From Aurantiochytrium sp. KH105 (taxonomy: Eukaryota > Sar > Bigyra > Thraustochytrida > Thraustochytriidae): a stretch of 64,000 bases of DNA. Where the stretch lies: positions 186,001 through 250,000 of the forward strand of contig BGKB01000096.1 of the NCBI GenBank assembly GCA_003116975.1. Direction: 5' to 3'. The notes below the pieces were generated by a model. It was not told the origin of the DNA, ran no database searches, and was given only the letters and a program-made list of their open reading frames with translations. Numbering within the stretch: position 1 is the first letter of the stretch; every line of letters starts with the position of its first letter. This document shows positions 35,099-45,512 of the stretch, one piece after another. The position numbers and the translations under genes are program-made.

Positions 35099-37954
35099 TC
35101 AAACAATATCGCCCTTGTCTCCACCGTCATCTTCTCCGAAGATGTCGAGGGAGGCGGCCGTTGGCGGGGCCCGAAGAACCGGGACCGAAGCTGCTGGCGT
35201 TGGTGTGTGGCGGTAACGAAGCGCCTTGTCGTGGTCTGCATCCCTCGTGGAGATGAGTTGAGGCTCATCAAAATCCTCGTTGAAGTCACCATCCGAGGCG
35301 ACATCGTCGACAAAGCTGTGTGAGCCATGCATGTCGTCGTCGCCCATGTCTGCGTCGGCAAAGTCCATGCCTGCCTGGCCATCAGGGGAATGCATTCGGG
35401 AGTAACGCATCCCACTAAAGGTACCCGTGCGACGCAGACGGACCGACTCCTTGAAGATCTCCCAGCAGGACTTGACATCGTTGCCAAAGTCCTGCGTGCC
35501 AAAAGAATCAAGTGGACCCTTCCGCTGCTTGAAGTTCATGTACAGCATGATGGCCACCATGCCAAAGATGATGAAAAGTACAGCCCAGCCACCCCGACTA
35601 ACACCAAAGACTCCACGCGTGCAGCTAAAGGTGGTCGGACCAAGATTTTTGCCGCCCTCGCACGTGTTGCCGCCCACGAGGCGGTAGCCATTGCTGATTG
35701 AGTAAAATCCGCTCTCGGGGCATTCTTCAGGTGGCCCGAGCGTCTCGTTGGCCACAGATGGGTCGCGCACGCAAGGTCCATGAGCGACATTTCTACGAAA
35801 GCCAAAGTCACACTCGTAGTCTCTCTCGGAGCACGCGCAGTTGCGCACAAAACGCTTGGCCTCAAACTGCATTGGAGTGAAGCAGCGCGCGTCGCACTTG
35901 CGCCGCAAATACGTCACCTCACGACCGAGATGGCATGTGGATCCCGCGCCAAGGCCCTCAGCATCTGCGTCGCGCGGACTCCAGAGCTCGTAGTCACTCG
36001 TTGGGTTCTGAGGCATGGAGGCACCAGTACATTCGCGCTGATGCAAGCCAGAGAAATCAAGCGTGATGATCACACCCTTTTCGCTACTTCCGGCGCTAAA
36101 TCCGAAAATGTGAAAGACGCGGCTCACGGCAGAAGGTTCAACAATGATGTTTTCCACGTCCATGGGCTGCTGCGAGAACTGAATCTCCGTCCACGTCTTG
36201 CCGTGGTCCCAGGAGTAAATGAGACTCGTTGTCGGCTGGTCGTCGCGCGCCATGAGAATGAGTTCGCCATGGGCCCCAATTTCGTAAATGTGACTGCCCT
36301 TTCGAATTTCAGACCAGGACACGCCGCCGTCAGAGGAAAAGTAGGTGCTTTCCTCGCCTTCGCGAGAAGACAAATGTGTGCCAACATTGCCGACACCCAT
36401 GATGATGCCGACGGCAGCCGGCGAGCTGTAGATGGGCGCGTAGGGCGTGCCATGCCCGTGGAGATGAAGACCACAGTCGCTTGTTGCGCAGGTGATGGGT
36501 TTGCCGTTGGCATCGACAGTCGGTGCACGAAGCAGGGTCCATTCGCCGCCGCGGTCAAAGGAAATGACAGTCTTGACTTGCGTTGCAGGACGCCGAAGCT
36601 TGACTTGATGGCTGCCGACCATTTGATTTCCTTCGGTGTCTGATCCGTCGCTCTCTTCGTCGCGCTCGCGACGAGCTGCAGCAAAGTTTTCGAGTTCTTC
36701 GACGTTGTCCACGTAATTTGCCATGTAGACACCTTCAATGCTGAGAATGCGGTCAAAGTCGCAGCGCCCGCCATGGTTGCGCACATTATCTCTGAGAGAA
36801 AAGGTGTAGTTGCCGCCTGTGCTATCGCTCACGTAGACGTGGCCGTAACCGTAGCTATCATGGAGATGATTCACGTGGAGGAAGACGACGCCCGTGTTGG
36901 AATCGAGGATTGTGAAGCTCTTTTGGGTGAGACGAAAGGGCATCTGGGCCTCGTAAAAGGATGCACAGCGGTCAGCGCTCATGAGGAGCTTGACCGGGGA
37001 GCGTCCATCCGTAGAGACTTGTGCCACGAAAATAAAGTGCTGCGTAAAGAGGAATTTGTTGCCGCCTGGTACGAGCGTCCGCTCGGACTTGAATTTATCT
37101 TCGCTAAGGATCAGAGAGACGTCCACATCCCAGCTTCCAAAGTGCTGATCGCCGGTGTTCTGTGTAGGATTCGTCGTGACAAGGACGGTTTTAGGGTCAT
37201 GGGTTGCGAGGCTCTTTTTGTTGCGGTCAAAAAGGTGCCAGCCAGCTTCGTCGGCGCTGGTCGTTTGCTCACCGGTATTCTGGACGCGGCCGAGGCCGCG
37301 CTCGCTAGCGGCCAGCCGGTCGAACCAATCGGCTTGGACAACGTATTTGCGTAGGAGCGAAAAAGATTTGCCCGCGTTCTCACTCATGTAGAGAGCTTTG
37401 TAGCATGCCTCTTTGCCATTGGCGTCTTTGCCATCATCGAGGTCATTGGCACTGCTGGGCTTGCTGGTGGGGGCGGGAGTCATTCGGCATTTGGGGGAGT
37501 ACGCGGTGACGAGCATGAGCGTGGAGATAGTAGGATGAAGGTGGAGCTCGGCAACGGGCGCGGGCGTTCTAAATGTGCGAAAGCTTGCGCCGCCGTCGGA
37601 TGAAAAGTATTGCACCACGCCCTTGGAAATGAGGCCGACCACGTCGGGATTGCTCGGGTGTTGGATGATGCGGCGAATTTGCGCGTCCTCTGCCGCAAGA
37701 GACCCGCTCTCGGGCGCGGGAAGCTGGGCGGGCCCTAATTTCTCAAACGTGATGCCGCTGTTGAGACTGCGGTGGACGTCCATGGCGTTTGTGAGCACTA
37801 GCACGGTCGATTTGCGCGCGCCTACCCATCGCATGTCGTCCACTTCGCCATCGAACTCGTAGTCGTACTGTTTGATGAGGTTCTCGTCGCCCGCGGCGGT
37901 CGCAACCAGCGTGGCTAGCGCCACGGCCGCTGCCACTCGGAGGAAGCGGCGCAT
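35099..37954 (-). CDS. SORT1: Vps10/sortilin-type sorting receptor
   Basis: This single exon encodes 951 residues. A signal peptide covers residues 1-22 (MRRFLRVAAAVALATLVATA). A ten-bladed Vps10 propeller follows to about residue 600, with Asp-box-like repeats such as SSDGGASFRTF, SFDRGGEWTLL and SWDHGKTWTEIQF. The Cys-rich 10CC module is at about 610-740 (RKCDARCFTPMQFE, CACSERDYECDFGF). One membrane span is at about 785-805 (AVLFIIFGMVAIMLYMNF). The cytosolic tail of about 145 residues is Asp-rich with SFVDD and EDFDEPQL-type acidic sites. Sortilins carry soluble hydrolases between trans-Golgi and endosomes and are recycled by retromer. The neighbouring GRIP golgin and V-ATPase belong to the same endomembrane system, but this is not evidence of linkage. 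Confidence 0.92.
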   Translation of the reverse strand: MRRFLRVAAAVALATLVATAAGDENLIKQYDYEFDGEVDDMRWVGARKSTVLVLTNAMDVHRSLNSGITFEKLGPAQLPAPESGSLAAEDAQIRRIIQHPSNPDVVGLISKGVVQYFSSDGGASFRTFRTPAPVAELHLHPTISTLMLVTAYSPKCRMTPAPTSKPSSANDLDDGKDANGKEACYKALYMSENAGKSFSLLRKYVVQADWFDRLAASERGLGRVQNTGEQTTSADEAGWHLFDRNKKSLATHDPKTVLVTTNPTQNTGDQHFGSWDVDVSLILSEDKFKSERTLVPGGNKFLFTQHFIFVAQVSTDGRSPVKLLMSADRCASFYEAQMPFRLTQKSFTILDSNTGVVFLHVNHLHDSYGYGHVYVSDSTGGNYTFSLRDNVRNHGGRCDFDRILSIEGVYMANYVDNVEELENFAAARRERDEESDGSDTEGNQMVGSHQVKLRRPATQVKTVISFDRGGEWTLLRAPTVDANGKPITCATSDCGLHLHGHGTPYAPIYSSPAAVGIIMGVGNVGTHLSSREGEESTYFSSDGGVSWSEIRKGSHIYEIGAHGELILMARDDQPTTSLIYSWDHGKTWTEIQFSQQPMDVENIIVEPSAVSRVFHIFGFSAGSSEKGVIITLDFSGLHQRECTGASMPQNPTSDYELWSPRDADAEGLGAGSTCHLGREVTYLRRKCDARCFTPMQFEAKRFVRNCACSERDYECDFGFRRNVAHGPCVRDPSVANETLGPPEECPESGFYSISNGYRLVGGNTCEGGKNLGPTTFSCTRGVFGVSRGGWAVLFIIFGMVAIMLYMNFKQRKGPLDSFGTQDFGNDVKSCWEIFKESVRLRRTGTFSGMRYSRMHSPDGQAGMDFADADMGDDDMHGSHSFVDDVASDGDFNEDFDEPQLISTRDADHDKALRYRHTPTPAASVPVLRAPPTAASLDIFGEDDGGDKGDIV

Positions 37955-39125
37955 GGCGCCCTTTCTTGTCTGGCTGCGCGCTACAGCTCACGCTCGTACT
38001 TTGCGTCCGTGTCCTGGCGCAAGGGTACTGCTGCCACGCTACACTTACACGCACGTCTGGACGCGTGCGTGCGTGTTCGGACTGGGCTCGATCTTGCTGG
38101 ATGGCACGCGGCTGCTGCAGCAGCACAGCGGCTGACCCAATCTCTCTCGCGTTCTGCGAGTATGGCCGAGAGCGCGACGGGCAAGTCGTGCAGCGGGAGG
38201 GCTCTCCGGCCGCGCCGCGCACGAGCCTCGGCGAGTCGCTCGCGAGAGAATCGTGGTTTGGACGCGCTTCTGCTCTGCTCTTTATCTTTCGTGCCCTCCT
38301 TCGGCTTTTCATCGAAGAGAAGACAAAGAGACGTTCCCGCGCAGCCTACCCCCGGACTAAACTTGTCTCAAACTCAACCTAGCAATACAGTGAACCCTCT
38401 GGGAACTAGTGAGGGGGCTCATGAGACCACGGAGTAGCAAATTCAGATATTATAGTCGATAACTAGTTGAGCATAGGTTGTTATGATGTGGAAAACTAGT
38501 GGATATAACTATGTATTGTCGATTGAGGTGTGCGATGTGGCAGCTCGAGATAGCTGTGCACTGCACACGCGGCGAGCGTCCCTGTGTGTGTGAATCTGCA
38601 GCAGCCTGCACGCGGCAAGTGCTGCTGCTGCTGGTTGGCCAACTGGCTGGCAGGCTGGCTGGCTGGCAGGCTGGCTGGCAGGACAAACCAACCTCCGTCG
38701 TGGAGTCGAGGAGGACGGAGTAACAGCCGTTTCGCACAAGCAGAAGAGGACAAAGCCGGTAGGTTAGATCTACTACCAACAGGTAGAATAGCGCCAGCTG
38801 CAGCTCTTCCTTTCCGCCGCCCCCACCCACTCCCCTCGTCTCTCATTCACCACTGGAGAAAGCTGGTAGCTTTCGAATCTGTGCACACATTCATTCATGA
38901 TGCCTGGCTGCACATTTTATGCCACCACATTTTGCCCCGTCTTCCTTGTTACCTCTAATCTATCCGACCAATCGACGAGGAGAGGAAAAGGCGTCTGCAA
39001 AGGCCAACAAGCAAACCTCTTTTGCCTCTCTCGAGTGCTCGCTCGCTCGCACGCACGCAAGCTCCTCCGCACGCACGCCAGAAAGCAAAGCAAGCAAGGT
39101 GCTACGCTGTGTCGCCCCAACGAAG
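37955..39125. other. Divergent intergenic region, sortilin / LRR membrane protein
   Basis: No gene is seen. Short frames on both strands lack domains. A (GGCTGGCA)n-type repeat lies at 38636-38683 (ctggctggcaggctggctgg) and (CGCA)n/(CTCG)n runs lie near 39045-39080, just before the LRR gene start codon. Confidence 0.6.
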
Positions 39126-40452
39126 ATGGGTGTTCTCTACAAGCTCCTGGCCGTCGCGGCTCCTCTGGCCCTCACGCTCGAGGTCGCTGACGCCGCGTGC
39201 ACGACGGTAAGCTCCTCGCTCACCTGCACGGATATCACCTCGTACCCGGACATTGCCGACCCGAGCGCCATCGAGACTTTGTACGTTGTAGGAGCGCATG
39301 CTCGCGCGGGGTCTCTCTCTCTCTCTCGTCCGAGACACGCACGGATCAAAAGTCGCGAGCTGAGAAGAAGAAAGAGACGATCCCATTGGCGCAGTGCCAT
39401 GTCGGTCACGAGAGCCGCGGATTGACGCTGACTAACACTGACTTGCTCTCTGCTCGTCCTCGCACAGCTCCATCACCAGTAGCTCGGGATTCGAAGACCT
39501 GCCTACGAGCATTAGCCTGCTCACGAACCTCAAGAGCCTGTACGTGTCCCAGTTCTTTTCGTCAATCGATGTAGAATGTTCTGTCTGAGAATCTATCGGG
39601 GGCTTGGTATCTGACTAACAATGCGTGCGTGAGCAAACAGTATCATCTCGGAGACTGCGCTTGAGGCCATTCCTGATGAAGTGAGCGCTCTCACGAGTCT
39701 TACGCAGCTGTACGTGCAAAGTGGGAGGGAAGAAGAGAAGCGCGTTCTCAGCTTCATGCGACTAACAACAACAATCAATCAATCAATCAATCAACCATTG
39801 CTTTCCGCGGTCACAGGAACGTACCCAGCAATGCCATCTCGTATCTCCCGGAGAGCCTTGGCACGCTCTCGGCGCTCCAGATCCTGTACGTTACCAGAAC
39901 CCCCTCGAATCGAAGTAAAGGCAGTTTTCTGACGTGAGCCTTTGTACTCAGTGCGATCAACGGAAATGATGTGGGAACGCTTCCTCTGAGCACGGCCATG
40001 CAGGCGCTTGCGTCCATTTCGGCGCAGAACAACGAGATTGAGACGATCCCTTCGGTTATCTCGGACCTTGAGGCGCTCACGTATCTGTAAGTGTTGTGAA
40101 GGAAAAAGAAGAGAGAGCGAGCGAGTGAGCGAGCGAAAAGGAGGAAAAAGTCGAGCAGTTGTTCAACTTACGATCAAGACATGACGCGACATGACATGGG
40201 ATGTTGCACAGGAATCTTGCAAACAACCCTCTGTGTGGCGATATCTCCGCGACGGAAAATGTGTCGACGCTGGTCCTGCCGGACGAGGTGGGCGAGTGCG
40301 ATGACGGCCTGAGCATGGCCGTCATTATTGCGATTCCCCTCGCCTTTGTCGCTCTTGCCGTGTGCTGCCTCGGATGCTTGTGGCATCACAAGTATCGCGG
40401 TGCTGGCAAGAACCGTACGGGCAACAGCGCGGGCCAGCATCAGCTCTGGTAA
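39126..40452 (+). CDS. Small LRR single-pass membrane protein, six exons
   Basis: Exons are 39126-39280, 39468-39539, 39641-39709, 39817-39885, 39952-40086 and 40212-40452, each joined in phase 2 with GTACGT or GTAAGT donors. The product is about 246 residues. A signal peptide covers residues 1-24 (MGVLYKLLAVAAPLALTLEV). A Cys-containing N-cap follows (CTTVSSSLTCTDIT). Then come plant-type LRRs of 23-24 residues, each on its own exon (FEDLPTSISLLTNLKSL, LEAIPDEVSALTSLTQL, ISYLPESLGTLSALQIL), a Cys cap (NNPLCGD), one membrane span (VIIAIPLAFVALAVCCLGCL) and a short basic tail. A surface recognition or adhesion role is inferred; no kinase is attached. The stop codon overlaps a donor-like G|GTAAGC at 40449, so the true tail could continue in a further exon near 40727. 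Confidence 0.8.
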
Positions 40453-41152
40453 GCGTCAACGAAATGTGTTGTCGTTGTCGCGACCAAACAAGCGCGCCCC
40501 GATTCTTCTATCGCGCTTGTCGATGTTAAATTCTAAGGAATGATTTTTTCTCACTAATTGGCGCGTCGAGCAAGGCAGTCCTTCTTGACGCCATCGTGGC
40601 CGTGCCCGTCTTCCGCGACACTCTTGCGCGCACATAAAGGCTCGCAATTCTATGAGCTCGCGCCATTTGCAAGAGACGTTCGTCGCCGTCATCACCTTTC
40701 GTCGCCTTTGTCACTGCTGCTCAGGCGTGCGAAACATCGCGCGGCCTCATCACACGCGAGCATGTCCATGGTCTTGCTCGTCTGACCGCCCGCGTGCGCC
40801 TGCTTGGCCAGGTGTAGGACTCGTTAGGAGCCACTTACGCTGTTAGACCCGCCAAAGTTGGTGGTGGCTGCGAGGCCTCGAGCAGCAGAACCGGAGCGCG
40901 ACTCGCGCACGAGAGACCCAGCGCGGCGAAGCCCGTGCGCGGGAGCGAGGGCGGGGGAGCGTACGCAGAGCACCGCGCGGTCGCTGGCGGTGCTGCTGCG
41001 CTCGCGCGCGCGTGCGAGAGAGAGAGACGAGAGCGGCAGACATTGAGAGCTCTCGAGAGAGGGACCGCTACGCGCCTTTGCGTGCTCGCGCGCTGTAGAA
41101 GCGAGGGACCTGGAGCCAGGCGAAGGCGAAGGCGAGCGCGAGCGCGAGCACG
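40453..41152. other. Intergenic region, LRR membrane protein / REXO4
   Basis: No independent gene is seen. A possible acceptor (ctgctgctcag, ending near 40726) could extend the LRR membrane protein tail. From about 40900 the region becomes GC-rich, with (GA)n near 41020, and is the likely REXO4 promoter and leader. Confidence 0.6.
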
Positions 41153-42184
41153 ATGGCAGCCAAGAAGAAGTCCGGCAGCGCCAGCGCGAAAAAGGCGAAA
41201 AAGCAAAAGTTGCAGCGGAAGCAGCAAAAGAAAAAGCAGCTCGAAGCGAAGAAGGCCAAGGTTGCTACTGCCACCAAGGCCGCAGGCCCCGACGCGAACT
41301 GGCGCGCCCTCTTGGAGAAGGGCGTGGCGGGTGATGGCGCGAGGTCCTCGTCGTCTTCGTCTTCTGCGGCAGCGAAGAGGCGACAGCAAAAGCGCGACCG
41401 GCCGGGCGCTGACGAGTCTGCAACATATGGCAGCTCGATCGACTGGACACGAAGGAACGCCAAGTCTATGGAAGCGCGAATGGTGGCTCTCGATTGCGAA
41501 ATGGTCGGCGTGGGCACCAGCGACGAGAGTAGACTTGCGCGTGTATGTGTAGTGAACGAGCGCGGCGAGGTTATGTTAGATAGGTACAGCAAGCCGATGG
41601 AGGAAGTGACCAACTACCGGACACAGTTTAGTGGAATTCGGCCCAGCGATCTCAAGGGAGCGCCCTCGTTCTGGGAGGTTCAGGTTGAGGTCGCTGATTT
41701 GGTGCGCGGCAAAATGCTTGTGGGTCATCAACTTCGAAGCGATCTTGAAGTCCTCATGTTGAAGCATCCGCGCTCGCTTTTGCGCGATACGGCCCTGTAT
41801 GCGCCGCTGCGTCGCGTGAATGCGGAGACGGGCCGCACGCATGCGGCCAAGCTACGGGATCTCTGCCTTAACGAACTTGGCAAGGTCATTCAGGATGGTG
41901 AGCATGACCCGTACGTGGATGCGCGGGCTGCGCTCGAAATTTACAAGAAACACTCTACCGCATGGGAGCGCCGCGTCTTGGAACTTCGTGCAGCCCGTCA
42001 TACGGCGCGAGAGAAGAAGCGCGACAAGCGAGGCTCTGACCGCGATATTTTGCCCAGTACAATTGATTTGACTACTAATCGCACGGGGCCCTCCGGGACC
42101 TCGGCGTCAGAGTCAGTTTCGACTGATACGCAGGCCGACGTCTTTGCGAGACCGCCGCGCACGCGCAAGCACAAGCGGTCGTAA
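41153..42184 (+). CDS. REXO4: REXO4-like 3'-5' RNA exonuclease
   Basis: This single exon encodes 343 residues. Residues 1-55 are Lys/Ala-rich (MAAKKKSGSASAKKAKKQKL) and look like a nucleolar targeting tail. The DEDDh exonuclease fold spans about 110-285: motif I ALDCEMVGVG with Asp and Glu, the family block YSKPMEEVTNYRTQFSGIRP, motif II VGHQLRSDLEVL with Asp, and motif III HDPYVDARAALEIY with Asp. In Rex4 and its relatives motif III carries a His (H-S/D-x-x-x-D-A), and HDPYVDA fits that pattern. Yeast Rex4 and human REXO4 act in pre-rRNA (ITS1) processing. The C-terminal 60 residues are basic. It is convergent with the PEMT-like gene. Confidence 0.9.
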   Translation: MAAKKKSGSASAKKAKKQKLQRKQQKKKQLEAKKAKVATATKAAGPDANWRALLEKGVAGDGARSSSSSSSAAAKRRQQKRDRPGADESATYGSSIDWTRRNAKSMEARMVALDCEMVGVGTSDESRLARVCVVNERGEVMLDRYSKPMEEVTNYRTQFSGIRPSDLKGAPSFWEVQVEVADLVRGKMLVGHQLRSDLEVLMLKHPRSLLRDTALYAPLRRVNAETGRTHAAKLRDLCLNELGKVIQDGEHDPYVDARAALEIYKKHSTAWERRVLELRAARHTAREKKRDKRGSDRDILPSTIDLTTNRTGPSGTSASESVSTDTQADVFARPPRTRKHKRS

Positions 42185-42599
42185 TCATGTATTTGGCAGT
42201 CAGGCAAACTCAAAAGGTCCATCTTTTGTAGCGTATCGTACCTTGTCCCGAGTCATTGAGAGATGCGATAGAGAGGTTGTGATTTATTCATCCATTCCAA
42301 CGAGGGGCTAGACCTAGCTGGAGAACGAGACATAAAAGGAAATCGACTTGTCTTTTTTTTTTTTTACGAAAATTTGCAGAGAATGCGTGGAAGCTTGCAA
42401 CTTTGGGATGAAAACTAGTGGAGTTTAAATGAGGGCGTGGAGACTTTGAATAAAAGCTTGCAGAGCCATGTTGTGCCAAATATATGAGTCGCGTCAATTG
42501 GGACAAGTGAATTGTAGAAGAGAAAAAGGAAAAGGGGGGTTAGGAAGGGGGTTTGGGAGGGCAAAATTTGAGTTCCTTTTACTTTTGGCGAGGTCCTTT
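42185..42599. other. 3' intergenic region, REXO4 / PEMT convergent pair
   Basis: No gene is seen. A T-run (42352-42365) and an A/G-rich stretch with aaaggggggttagg (about 42525-42550) lie between the two stop codons. Confidence 0.65.
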
Positions 42600-43448
42600 T
42601 TACAGGTGCTGCTCCACCATGGAAGAGAAAAAGTAAAAGATGGTCATGATCACGCCAATGGCATAGATGCCCGCCGACACAGAGGCAGAAGTAGCACAAA
42701 GAAGGACACCGCCCCAGATTGACACTGTCGCACCCAGGTATTGGGGATGGGGCACCACGCTAAAGGGGAATCCAAAGACCCAAGGAACGGTTTGCCCAAG
42801 GCGGCAACCGTAATAAACGCCAGCCTCGCCAATCGACTGGTAGACACCGCCGTTGAAGAGCTGGCCAAGCATGAAAAGCTCGCCGGCAAGAATGAGCTGC
42901 GCCGTGCTTCGGGAACCTAGAAACGTTAAGGCCTCGTGCGGAAGTTCAACGAGGTTGTCGGTTGACAACCAATAGTCGAGACCAAAGTACCAAACGGCGA
43001 GAGCGCAGGCTTGAAAGGCCTTGATGCCGTGAGCCATCATAGCAAAGACCTGAAAAGGCTCACCGATGGGCTTGACGAGCCGATAAAAGATGCTTGCGTT
43101 GGTCCAGACGATAAAGTAAAAGACGTGAGGGGTCGAGAGCGCAGCCACAATGTACCAGAAGCGCGGATCGTCAAGAAATCCACGTTCGTTCATTGCCTGT
43201 TTGATGTGCAGGTCCTTGACGAGATTCTGCGCCAACTCTTGGGGGGATTGCTTCTCAAGGGCAACGAGAATGAGCCACGGCACGGCCACGGCTACGAAAA
43301 TGGCGCCCTGCAGCATACGGTCCGTGTAGGGTCCCTCTGCCTTGGCCGTCATGGCTTCATCCGCCTTTGCGGCGGCTTGAGACTGCTGCTGCTGCTGCTG
43401 CTTTGCTGCGCCCTTGGCGTTCTTTCGCTGTACGGGGACGGAGGACAT
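42600..43448 (-). CDS. PEMT: PEMT-like phospholipid N-methyltransferase
   Basis: The gene encodes 282 residues from the ATG at 43448 (MSSVPVQRKNAKGAAK); the frame is open upstream without ATG. After a Gln-rich start (residues 15-30) there are at least five hydrophobic segments. GFPFSVVPHPQYLGATVSIW is the signature of class II phosphatidylethanolamine and phospholipid methyltransferases (compare VxxHPxYLGxxLxxWG). It is followed by the final membrane span. Such enzymes make phosphatidylcholine from the mono- or dimethylated lipid with S-adenosylmethionine in the ER. At 282 residues it is longer than mammalian PEMT (about 200), with an added N-terminal third that carries a FWYIVAALSTPHVFYFIVW segment, so substrate preference is not certain. 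The C-terminus is SSMVEQHL. Confidence 0.85.
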   Translation of the reverse strand: MSSVPVQRKNAKGAAKQQQQQQSQAAAKADEAMTAKAEGPYTDRMLQGAIFVAVAVPWLILVALEKQSPQELAQNLVKDLHIKQAMNERGFLDDPRFWYIVAALSTPHVFYFIVWTNASIFYRLVKPIGEPFQVFAMMAHGIKAFQACALAVWYFGLDYWLSTDNLVELPHEALTFLGSRSTAQLILAGELFMLGQLFNGGVYQSIGEAGVYYGCRLGQTVPWVFGFPFSVVPHPQYLGATVSIWGGVLLCATSASVSAGIYAIGVIMTIFYFFSSMVEQHL

Positions 43449-45512
43449 GATGCTGCTGGCGCGGGTGGTGGTGCTCCTTCCGAAAACGCAAGGCGCTCCT
43501 GGGCTCAATCGCTTGCTCGTTCGCTCAGACGAGGGAGCACGATGCTCTCTGCGCACTGCCAGCTCAATACCGCGCAGACAGCGACCGGAGCCAGCGACTG
43601 ACCAAAGCAGGTGACCGTGCGGCCCTCCACGTCGACAAAGTTGTACTGCCCTGCCCGATCGATCGAGCGATCTTACAGTGCGCAGGCGATATCACCATCA
43701 TCGTGCGGCAGCGGCTGCGGTATTCTATATGTTAAAGTATATACTTCGATACGACGTGCCTTTTGGAAAAGAATGCAGTATATTCTGTGGCAATCTGCAT
43801 CTTTCGTACCTCGATGCAGGATATCCTACGATAATTTGCATCTTTCGTAATACGAGCGTGCGTTGTGCAGACCGCGGTAAGGCAACAGAGAGCACGAAAG
43901 GGGTGTGCGCGCGAGATCCGTTTCAATGGAATGAAGTTCAGGTCCCCGCGCCGCGGGCCTCCTTATACATGCTACAGCCAGTCAAGGCGCGAGTGAAAGA
44001 GAAGCTGCAGCGGAGATCTCGCCGTCTCTGCGACGGAGTTTACGGCCTCGAAAACACGTTATTTGTGTTGGTGGCCTTGCTGCGAAGGTAATCTAATCTC
44101 CGCCCCAAGCATGTACGCACGCAAGCAAGCTAGCTAGCTAGCTTACCACGAACGAGCGAACATTTTGTCAGTTGCGAGGCAAGCGATTGACTGTGAACAA
44201 GGGCCCCCGGAAGCGAGCGCTCGTTCGCTTCGCGCTCGATCGCTCCCTAGAAATGAGAGACAATGAATAGATGCGTTGCGAGGCAGCCCCTCAGGGGAGG
44301 TCATTCTTTGCTTGCTTCGGAGCGAAGATAGATGCCTGCCTGGACGATTTCGAAAGCACTGGACGGCGCAGCCTTTGCTTTTCCTGGCGGGTTTTGCCTC
44401 GAAAGCGGTAACGAGCTAGCCACTTCGTTGGCGCTCAGGGTCCGTCAGCACGCGTCGCGGTTTCTTGCTGTAGGCTTGGGCGCCTTCGCCCCGCAGTGCT
44501 CGTGTGTACTGCGACGCGGCGCGGAGGTCTGGCCGCGGACCCTGCGCGCAAGGCTGAACACAGCTCGCCCCTCGCGCTTCTCGCGCGCCTCCGCGCCCCC
44601 CCTCCCGGCCGCCTCTGCGGTCGGGCGACGCGAGTGCGCGCAGATTGATCACATTTCTTCGATCTCAGCCACAATCGAGGTCAAGTTGCGATTTTAGCCA
44701 GGCACGCTCAAGATTTTCCTGCCCAGGCTCGTCCCCGTCCTCGTCCTCCGCGACAGTAAGCGTCGACTTCCTCGCTTTCTTCGCTTTTTGCCGCTGCGAG
44801 CCGCGCGCAACATCTCCGAAGAGGGCGGCCTCCATTCGTTCGTTCGATCGATCGATCGATCGATCGTCCGATCGGAGCAAGATTGATCGTTCGTTCGATC
44901 GTTCATTCGTTCGTTGTTTTCCTCGCGCTTCCTTCCTTCCTCTGCCCTTTCTTGTTCTCCTCAAAACGCTAAACAGAGCAGCGACGAGGCGCAAGCCGCG
45001 CCGCCGACGCCCGCGCTAGCCGGCCCCCCCGCGCGCGCAGACTCGCTCGGGAGACCGCACGCGAGCGCGCTCGGGAGACCGGCCGCGCGCACGCACGCAC
45101 GCACGCTCGCTCGCTCGCTCGCTCGCTCGCTCGCCCGGCGCGACGCGCGCGGAGCGAAGGGAGGCGAGCGAGAGAGAGGACGGAGAGCGAGCGACGCGCT
45201 CGCCGCCGCGCCATCTCGAGGCCGCCTCGCGGCGCGCACGGGTCTCGCGCAAAAGCCGCGCAGCGAGCACGCGCACGGGCCTCGCGCGAGCACCAGCGCC
45301 AGCGCCAGCGCCAGCGCCGCGCGGAGCAGGCGCAAGACGGCCCGGAGAGGGAGGCAGACGACCAAGAGAGATTTCCAGGGTTTGAACGCGCGGCGAGGAG
45401 AAGAACCCGCTGCGCGGAGGCCGTGCAGCGCAGTTCATTGCCGTGCAGCACAACTTCAAAACACAAGAGGGCGCAGATCGCGTCGTGGCGAGGTAGCAAG
45501 TAGAGAGCCACG
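43449..45512. other. 2.06-kb divergent intergenic region, PEMT / PP2C-kinase fusion
   Basis: No gene is supported. An AT-rich island (about 43730-43865) contains two copies of tgcatctttcgta (43794, 43839) flanking a single AGGATATCCT palindrome (43818-43827). Simple repeats follow: gctagctagctagc (about 44128-44142), (CGAT)n (44846-44870) and (CTCG)n (about 45108-45135). The final 500 bases are very GC-rich and probably form the 5' leader of the fusion gene. Confidence 0.6.

Noticed and set aside
44332-44697. 121-codon plus-strand frame
   Set aside because: No family features; composition fits GC-rich non-coding sequence.
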